This document shows positions 4,997-9,032 of a stretch of 9,032 bases of DNA, piece by piece (the stretch's first letter is position 1; every line of letters starts with the position of its first letter). The DNA is from CAZECR01 sp964510495 (GTDB lineage: Bacteria > Patescibacteriota > Patescibacteriia > Magasanikbacterales > GWA2-37-8), in NCBI GenBank assembly GCA_964510495.1, contig CAZECR010000038.1, positions 1-9,032 of the forward strand, written 5' to 3'. The notes beneath the pieces are model-generated. The model searched no databases. It saw only the letters and a list, made by a program, of their open reading frames with translations, and had not been told where the DNA came from. The position numbers were made by a program, and so were the translations under genes.

Positions 4997-6198
4997 TTGG
5001 TCTTAAGCGTTGAGCTGCTTAGAGTGTCAAACAAGAGCTGTCCTTTCTCTGCCCACTCCAATTGTCCGAGTGCTTTTTGTTCAAAAATATAAGCATCCAG
5101 TATGTACGCCTGTTCGTGAGGATCGGCCGTTTCAGTAATTTGTTTGCTAATACTAGCAAAGTGGAGGCGCTCGCGAGTAGCTTCATCATCAATTTGAAGC
5201 CAGAGTTGTTTTTGAACAACGTCTTGAATACTCTGTTTACCAATCAGTCTTTTTTCTAAGTACGTAATAATATCTTGCTGTACCTGGGCCTGCGAGAGCG
5301 TAGAAGTGCGGACAAGAGCCGGGGTAGTAAAGGTGTCTAAGAATTTTTGTGGATCCTTAAAATCAAAATGATAATCCGCCACTGCTACCTTTGATTTTAA
5401 ATGCAATCGAATACGCTCGGGGTGCTGGGCAAGCCCTGAATCTTGGTAAGCCTTTAAGAGTACATAGAGTGAGGTAAAATCAATGTCCGTTTCTGTATAG
5501 GAGTAGGCTATTTTAAGTAAGGGTAACAAGGCGGGATTTTTGAGCGTATCTATTTTTTGCAGGAGCACGTCGCGCATGAACATCGCTTGGTTGTGGCTGC
5601 GCTGCGGATCACCGACGCGGAAACTTTGTCGGTTACGTAGCCAGCGCAGGGATTCTGTGGTTGGCAAACTAAATACACGTAGGACCCCAAGCGTTTGTGA
5701 AAAACCAACTTTAATAATATGATCAGCTTTCACGCCCAGAATCTTTTCGATTTGTTTAATTGTATACTCATGGCCGGCCAGTTCGCAGGCGTTCCCCAAA
5801 TAATATTGATTGGGCGCATAGGTGCCAGGCGGAATGTACGTGTAGGTTCCGCGCGGCACCGAAGTAATATCCACAGTCATTTTGTCGAGATCAAGCGTAA
5901 AAAGATGGATAGCATCGCAGTGTGGTGAGGTCGTTGCGCTTTTACGAGCGTCGAGTCCTAGGAGAAGAATGTTAATTTTCTTACTGCCCAAAAGTTCGCT
6001 GGCCGTTGATGTTGTGCTCGGCATTCCAGCGGGCGTGGTGGTTGCATTTTCTCGCTTGTCAGCCGCAGCTAGGAGTATGGAGTCAACCGTGGTGGAGGAA
6101 AGTTTTCGCCATTCGTGGTACCACAATCCTGCAAAGACAAGTAAGGTGATAACCACGATGCTGGCGGGGATAGCGATATATAGGGCCCTTTTTGACAT
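4993..6198 (-). CDS. LytR-CpsA-Psr (LCP) family envelope protein
   Basis: A 401-residue protein of the LCP family. These enzymes transfer undecaprenyl-linked glycopolymers onto peptidoglycan or other surface acceptors on the outer face of the membrane. One N-terminal membrane helix (about 5-27) anchors it and a Ser/Thr/Ala-rich linker follows (about 34-70). The LCP core begins with INILLLGLDAR (75-85), then CD (94-95) and SVPRGT (113-118, family consensus SxPRDT), LGV (154-156) and the arginine pair LRNR (187-190) with GDPQRSHNQ (196-204). These supply the Asp/Arg residues that bind the polyprenyl pyrophosphate. The Asp of the PRD motif is Gly here (117), a visible deviation. The region after about 230 is not recognisable. 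No Shine-Dalgarno precedes the ATG. No hairpin separates it from the next minus-strand gene, so some read-through is likely. Confidence 0.87.
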   Translation of the reverse strand: MSKRALYIAIPASIVVITLLVFAGLWYHEWRKLSSTTVDSILLAAADKRENATTTPAGMPSTTSTASELLGSKKINILLLGLDARKSATTSPHCDAIHLFTLDLDKMTVDITSVPRGTYTYIPPGTYAPNQYYLGNACELAGHEYTIKQIEKILGVKADHIIKVGFSQTLGVLRVFSLPTTESLRWLRNRQSFRVGDPQRSHNQAMFMRDVLLQKIDTLKNPALLPLLKIAYSYTETDIDFTSLYVLLKAYQDSGLAQHPERIRLHLKSKVAVADYHFDFKDPQKFLDTFTTPALVRTSTLSQAQVQQDIITYLEKRLIGKQSIQDVVQKQLWLQIDDEATRERLHFASISKQITETADPHEQAYILDAYIFEQKALGQLEWAEKGQLLFDTLSSSTLKTK

Positions 6199-6228
6199 AT
6201 CAGATACTAATAAATACAGCTACGAGCA

Positions 6229-6257
6229 AGTATGCCTTGGATCGAGCGGTCTGTAAA
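6229..6257 (-). promoter_or_regulatory. Candidate promoter of the LCP gene
   Basis: On the minus strand TTTACA (complement of 6252-6257) and CATACT (complement of 6229-6234) are separated by 17 bases. A start near 6222 would leave a leader of about 24 nt without Shine-Dalgarno. Confidence 0.4.
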
Positions 6258-6272
6258 CAAGGGGGCGGTGAA

Positions 6273-6300
6273 CAAAAAATGACTGTTTTTAGGCAGTCAT
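6273..6300 (-). terminator. Terminator of the Cys/His protein - HD protein operon
   Basis: A 7-bp stem ATGACTG/CAGTCAT (6279-6285 with 6294-6300) is followed on the minus strand by six T. It lies 18 bases beyond the stop of the HD-domain gene. Confidence 0.72.
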
Positions 6301-6318
6301 GTTGTTGGGTAGGATGAG

Positions 6319-6918
6319 TTAGCTTCGTAAAGAGTGACCGTATTTTTTAATCAGTGGTGCCAGGTCGGGTTTGCCAAATTCTTCGGCCAGCTTTTCTAAT
6401 TTATTAGATGTGTCGTCGCCAAATGTGGCAACATGATTTTTATACCAAGCAAAAGAATTAAAACAGGGCATAAATTTAGAATGAAATTTATCCGCGTACA
6501 TGACAAGTCGTTCCTCAAGAGTCTGGGCTGTGTAATCGGCAGGAGGAAGTGGAAGTTGCTCGCGCATAATATTTTCCAAAGTAAGCCCGACACCGGTATG
6601 GTGAGATGCAAAACGACAGAGTGTTTCTGAAAAACCTTCCTTTTTTAAAATTTCTTCGCCTAAGATTCCGTGAGTAATGTACTTGCTAGGATCGAATTCT
6701 TTACCCTCCGCATTGACCAGAGGATAAACGCCGATATCATGAAGTAAACATCCTGCTTGAATAAGTTCACCATTAATTTTTAGATTATTTTTAAGGATAA
6801 TGGTTTCAGCTATTTTCCAAACAATTTGTGAATGCACAAAAACTAACTTAAAAGCCGCTTCGCCGGGAGCGTATTTTTTATGCAGATTTTCAATTTCGTC
6901 TGTAGTTGGTGTTTTCAT
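6319..6918 (-). CDS. HD-domain (HDIG-type) phosphohydrolase
   Basis: A soluble 199-residue metal-dependent phosphohydrolase of the HD superfamily. The ligand set is complete: His29, the His60-Asp61 pair in LLHDIGVYPL, His83, His106/His107 in ASHHTGVGL, and Asp143 in MYADKFHSK. Members of this superfamily cleave phosphates from nucleotides or related small molecules. The substrate here cannot be read, though the HDIG form with an extra His pair resembles small stand-alone hydrolases. I chose the ATG at 6918, four bases after the stop of the upstream gene, over an in-frame TTG at 6954. The ATG fits translational coupling, and the extra 12 residues (MNGLNLIQKHNS) have no family look. There is no Shine-Dalgarno. 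It is probably transcribed from the promoter at 7569-7598 together with the upstream gene. Confidence 0.86.
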   Translation of the reverse strand: MKTPTTDEIENLHKKYAPGEAAFKLVFVHSQIVWKIAETIILKNNLKINGELIQAGCLLHDIGVYPLVNAEGKEFDPSKYITHGILGEEILKKEGFSETLCRFASHHTGVGLTLENIMREQLPLPPADYTAQTLEERLVMYADKFHSKFMPCFNSFAWYKNHVATFGDDTSNKLEKLAEEFGKPDLAPLIKKYGHSLRS

Positions 6919-6922
6919 AGAA

Positions 6923-7546
6923 TTATGTTTTTGGATGAGATTTAGGCCATTCAATTATTTTCCCTGCTTTTCGTTCCATGCTGTCGGCTGGTCGAATAAG
7001 ACGAATATTTTTTTTGGGCACCAGATTGTGATGTGGTGAGGCATCGATTGCTTCGGCAATAGAAAATAAATCCTCGTCTGCTGTAATCCATTTTGTCCCT
7101 AGCTTCTTTAGGTTAAAAGGTTCAGAAAAACTGCGTAATACCTTTTTGCCGGTTGAATCCAAAAAATATTCATGAAAATACGACAACGCCAATTCGCGCA
7201 GTGTCTTGTAAACAGGGTCACGAAAACGCAAACTCGCGTGGTTTGTTTTGCTGATCGCACCCCAGTAACCATTGCGTTTGTAGAGTGTAACGACATGGTC
7301 ATCATCGCCCTTAGTTTTTAAATCCATGAGGAGCGCGGGTTCACCATGCAGCCAGAGCGCCAGCGCAGCTACGAGCGCGCCTTCGAGGCAATGCATTTTG
7401 CCTGATGCAAGTGTGCGACGTGGCGACATGTAGGTCTCCCCGCGTTTTTCGTGATTAATCGGAAACGTATCCAAAAAATCCTGAATTTTTATCGGGGTGG
7501 AAATTTTTCGGAGGGTGGTAAGTTCGATTTTGGTGAGGCCAAGCAT
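6923..7546 (-). CDS. Conserved uncharacterised protein with a Cys/His transglutaminase-like pattern
   Basis: A 207-residue soluble protein. I recall close relatives annotated only as conserved hypothetical proteins. The landmarks are SGKMHCLEGALVAA (48-61), with Cys53 at the start of a hydrophobic helix, DDDHVVTLY (81-89) with His84 on a strand, and GYWGAISKTN (93-102). They are followed by a well-formed block of FRDPVYKTLREL type and by SYFHEYF. A Cys at a helix start followed by a His on a strand is the arrangement of transglutaminase-like and papain-fold enzymes, so a thiol peptidase or amidase activity is possible but not shown. No signal or membrane segment is visible. The ATG at 7546 has a good promoter upstream and no Shine-Dalgarno. 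The HD-domain gene follows after four bases, implying joint expression. Confidence 0.8.
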   Translation of the reverse strand: MLGLTKIELTTLRKISTPIKIQDFLDTFPINHEKRGETYMSPRRTLASGKMHCLEGALVAALALWLHGEPALLMDLKTKGDDDHVVTLYKRNGYWGAISKTNHASLRFRDPVYKTLRELALSYFHEYFLDSTGKKVLRSFSEPFNLKKLGTKWITADEDLFSIAEAIDASPHHNLVPKKNIRLIRPADSMERKAGKIIEWPKSHPKT

Positions 7547-7568
7547 GTGGGTAATTATTTTTTACAAT

Positions 7569-7598
7569 AGTATACCGCGAGAGCATGTTGTATGTCAC
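7569..7598 (-). promoter_or_regulatory. Promoter of the Cys/His protein - HD protein operon
   Basis: On the minus strand GTGACA (complement of 7593-7598; five of six to TTGACA) and TATACT (complement of 7569-7574; five of six to TATAAT) are separated by 18 bases. Predicted leader is about 15 nt. Confidence 0.55.
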
Positions 7599-7607
7599 CT
7601 ATAAAAT

Positions 7608-7630
7608 AAAAAAACACCATTGAAAGGTGT
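7608..7630 (-). terminator. Terminator of the small lipoprotein gene
   Basis: On the minus strand a 5-bp stem ACACC/GGTGT (arms 7614-7618 and 7626-7630, seven-base loop) is followed by seven T. The stem is short, but its place 21 bases after the stop codon supports it. Confidence 0.6.
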
Positions 7631-7651
7631 CTGAAAATATAAGGGGTGCTG

Positions 7652-7891
7652 CTAGTAGACCGCATCAGTACGACGCTGGCGCTTCACCTTAGTAGGAGAA
7701 AGCGGTGTTAGAGTGGACTGGCTCGCGATCCAAAAAGGCTGCTTGCGAACCCGCTTCTTCGCTACCGGCGGCCGAAGAACTGAGGAGGTAACAATGAAGA
7801 AAGGTTGGGGGTCGGATGCAGGCTCGATCGGCGTCTCTTCGCTGCAGCTAAGTATAAAGAACAGTAGGACAACAAGGGTATGTCGGTTCAT
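7652..7891 (-). CDS. Small predicted lipoprotein of unknown function
   Basis: A 79-residue protein with a short signal peptide (Arg3, then a hydrophobic core of about 5-14) ending in the lipobox-like ILS-Cys16. The mature part would have 64 residues: an acidic, proline-rich start (SEETPIEPASDP), a hydrophobic patch (FFIVTSSVL, 31-39), and two basic clusters (AKKRVRK, 44-50, and KVKRQRR, 68-74). I do not recognise it. The ATG at 7891 is preferred because a strong Shine-Dalgarno AAAGGAGAG (complement of 7895-7903) sits five bases upstream and the signal peptide begins there. An in-frame upstream ATG at 7951 would add 20 residues reaching into the -35 box. The gene has its own promoter and terminator and is GC-richer than its neighbours, so it may be an accessory gene. 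Confidence 0.7.
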   Translation of the reverse strand: MNRHTLVVLLFFILSCSEETPIEPASDPQPFFIVTSSVLRPPVAKKRVRKQPFWIASQSTLTPLSPTKVKRQRRTDAVY

Positions 7892-7922
7892 GGTCTCTCC
7901 TTTTTGAGATTTGATTGTCTTG

Positions 7923-7951
7923 AACCTACCACAAATAGCGGGGATTGTCAA
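7923..7951 (-). promoter_or_regulatory. Promoter of the small lipoprotein gene
   Basis: On the minus strand a perfect TTGACA (complement of 7946-7951) and TAGGTT (complement of 7923-7928) are 17 bases apart, with TGG in front of the -10. The -35 contains the TGA stop codon of the nucleotidyltransferase gene (7948-7950). The core TTTGTGNTAGGTT matches the promoter at 2762-2790. Confidence 0.7.
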
Positions 7952-8748
7952 TCGTTGAGAGAAAAATATTCACGACCTTCTGCTAGTGTGCGAGGGTAGT
8001 GTTTAAATGTTGGAAGCGGTCCGCGTTTTGGTGTAGCTGATGAACGTTCAAAAAATTCTAAATACTTCATGAGTCCTTGGAAATAAAATTCGCCCTTAGG
8101 GTCGTTTTCAAATTTAGCAAATAGATTGCGGCGCATTTCCTTTATCCGTGGGCCGGCTGACAAACACAATATGCCCATAGGTCGAAAAATTGAGCGGACG
8201 ACGAGATCGTTCCCCGAGATAGTTAACTCCTTTTTTCCATAGTTGGTGCCAAGAGAAATGAAAGCTTGAAGGCCCGTGTACACATTTTCTAAGGCACCTG
8301 GTGAAACATCAAGCACGAAAACAGCTTTGCCCATTTCTTTGTGGTGCTCATCAATAGGTATGCCTAAAGCTGCTAGTTTTTCTGCAAATAAGTCGTGTGC
8401 TTTTTTTAGATATGCAGCCGTGTCTCGTTCAAAGGCGCGTAATTCATCAATTTTTTCACTGTGCTCCAGCCATTTTGTGCGGTCACGCGAAAGCTTTTTT
8501 TCTTCATCGTGTAGACGTTCTTCGGTTGCATCAAGTTCACTGCCATCATAAAAAACCATCATGTCCAAATCAGACGTTGGTTTTTCTCGTCCAATCGTGC
8601 GCGAGCCAAAAAAACTGACACCATATAATTCAGGAAATTTTTGCTCTGCTTCGGGAAGAAAACGTTTTACTTCCTGCATAATGCGGAGCGATTCGTCGGT
8701 GGGTAAGTAGCGATGTTCCGGAAGTGTCCGGGCTGTTTCGGGGCTCAT
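7948..8748 (-). CDS. Nucleotidyltransferase-fold protein (NTP_transf_2 type)
   Basis: A 266-residue protein of the polymerase-beta-like nucleotidyltransferase superfamily. The signature FFGSRTIGREKPTSDLDM (46-63) contains the GS pair (48-49) and the two metal-binding aspartates Asp60 and Asp62. Asp147 in KAVFVLDVSP is a candidate third carboxylate. A charged helical insert (about 70-125) separates them. The C-terminal half (about 150-266) is probably mostly helical and not recognised. Superfamily members transfer nucleotides to antibiotics, proteins or RNA, or act as MNT-type antitoxins. The 266-residue length and intact motif suggest a real enzyme, but the target is unknown. The ATG at 8748 is preferred over an in-frame TTG at 8778, which directly abuts the stop of the upstream gene. 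The likely transcript comes from the VOC gene upstream. Confidence 0.8.
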   Translation of the reverse strand: MSPETARTLPEHRYLPTDESLRIMQEVKRFLPEAEQKFPELYGVSFFGSRTIGREKPTSDLDMMVFYDGSELDATEERLHDEEKKLSRDRTKWLEHSEKIDELRAFERDTAAYLKKAHDLFAEKLAALGIPIDEHHKEMGKAVFVLDVSPGALENVYTGLQAFISLGTNYGKKELTISGNDLVVRSIFRPMGILCLSAGPRIKEMRRNLFAKFENDPKGEFYFQGLMKYLEFFERSSATPKRGPLPTFKHYPRTLAEGREYFSLND

Positions 8749-8778
8749 AAGAAAGTTTGTAGATGTAAAACTATGCAA

Positions 8779-9032
8779 TTATTTTTCTTGCAGCACGCTC
8801 AAAATATTTCCGGCTGGGTCTTTGAACCAAGCAATTGCTTTTGGACCCTGTTCGTTCCAGGCAATAACTTTTTCATTTGTTTTCAAGTAGGGCATATCAT
8901 AGCGCTCCATCGTCACGCCTTCGGCAATAAGTTCGTCAACTGTTTTTTCAATGTCTGTAACTATAAAATTGAGCACAGTAAAGTCCGCTGGTTTGTTGGT
9001 GGGGGACACATAGATAAAAACATTCACTCCGC
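8779..9032 (-). CDS. Glyoxalase / VOC-superfamily protein, cut by the window edge (5' end missing)
   Basis: Only the C-terminal 84 or so residues are visible. The frame is open to the right edge of the window, so the N-terminal third of the gene lies outside. The visible part reads as a typical VOC fold: VFIYVSPTNKPADFTVLNF, then a helix VDELIAEGV, and the closing AWFKDPAGNILSVLQ motif shared by glyoxalase, bleomycin-resistance and dioxygenase-like proteins. A GTG at 9027 would give an 82-residue protein. It falls inside the domain, so I do not believe it is the real start. Such proteins act on or bind small molecules, often with a metal ion; the activity is not predictable here. Its stop lies 30 bases upstream of the nucleotidyltransferase ATG, suggesting cotranscription. 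Confidence 0.82.
   Translation of the reverse strand, partial: GVNVFIYVSPTNKPADFTVLNFIVTDIEKTVDELIAEGVTMERYDMPYLKTNEKVIAWNEQGPKAIAWFKDPAGNILSVLQEK

Noticed and set aside
6919..6954. TTG start at 6954 for the HD-domain protein
   Set aside because: It would overlap the upstream gene by 32 bases and adds 12 residues without family character. The ATG at 6918 follows the upstream stop by four bases.
7794..7907. Plus-strand 37-codon frame with an ideal SD (GAGGAGGT, five bases before ATG) antisense to the small lipoprotein
   Set aside because: The signal is striking but the product has no features and no promoter is visible upstream. The minus-strand gene has promoter, SD, signal peptide and terminator. 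I regard it as chance, though translation data could change that.
8749..8778. TTG start at 8778 for the nucleotidyltransferase
   Set aside because: The ten extra residues (HSFTSTNFL and the start) look like intergenic sequence, and an ATG at 8748 is available.
9025..9027. GTG at 9027 as the true start of the glyoxalase-like protein
   Set aside because: It would begin in the middle of a core strand of the VOC domain. The frame continues to the window edge, so the gene is more likely truncated by the window.
1..9032. CRISPR array, tRNA or rRNA genes, insertion sequence or toxin-antitoxin pair
   Set aside because: I looked for regularly spaced repeats, T-loop-like motifs, transposase motifs and paired small genes on both strands and found none convincing. 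The nucleotidyltransferase has no HEPN-type partner next to it.

Overview
The window holds eleven protein-coding genes and no RNA gene, CRISPR array or insertion sequence that I can recognise. Most of the DNA is moderately AT-rich, with compact genes and short intergenic gaps. TGA is used as an ordinary stop (for example at 4993 and 7948), so the code is standard. Two lipoprotein-type signal peptides, an LCP-family envelope protein and many small poorly characterised genes, most without a Shine-Dalgarno (SD) sequence, fit a bacterium with a reduced genome. My best guess is a member of the Patescibacteria (candidate phyla radiation). This is an inference from gene style, not from a marker gene.

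Layout. At 124-1239 (+) lies a GT28/MGDG-synthase-like glycosyltransferase. It converges on a small membrane protein (1344-1700, -), and two perfect hairpins separate them. Next come an SGNH/GDSL hydrolase lipoprotein (1788-2576, -) and a divergent promoter region (2577-2913). A conspicuously GC-rich gene (2914-3645, +) encodes a single-pass membrane protein. It has its own promoter, a structured leader and a three-hairpin array behind it. The remainder is on the minus strand: a HExxH putative metallopeptidase (3823-4731) behind a small basic protein (4744-4944), an LCP-family protein (4993-6198), an HD-domain phosphohydrolase (6319-6918) tightly coupled to a Cys/His conserved protein (6923-7546), a tiny lipoprotein (7652-7891), a nucleotidyltransferase (7948-8748) and a glyoxalase/VOC protein cut by the window edge (8779-9032).

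Together the glycosyltransferase, SGNH lipoprotein, LCP protein and membrane proteins suggest envelope building and modification. They do not form one operon. The likely transcription units are short and mostly bounded by visible extended -10 promoters (TGN next to the -10 box) and hairpin terminators.

The most unusual part is the GC-rich module at about 2762-3755. Its codon third positions change from about half G/C in the first 40 codons to 37 of 40 in the last 40. Two look-alike 19-nt hairpins follow the gene. Its promoter shares a 13-base core (one variable position) with the promoter of the small lipoprotein 5 kb away. I treat it as a candidate transferred or cassette-like unit of unknown function.
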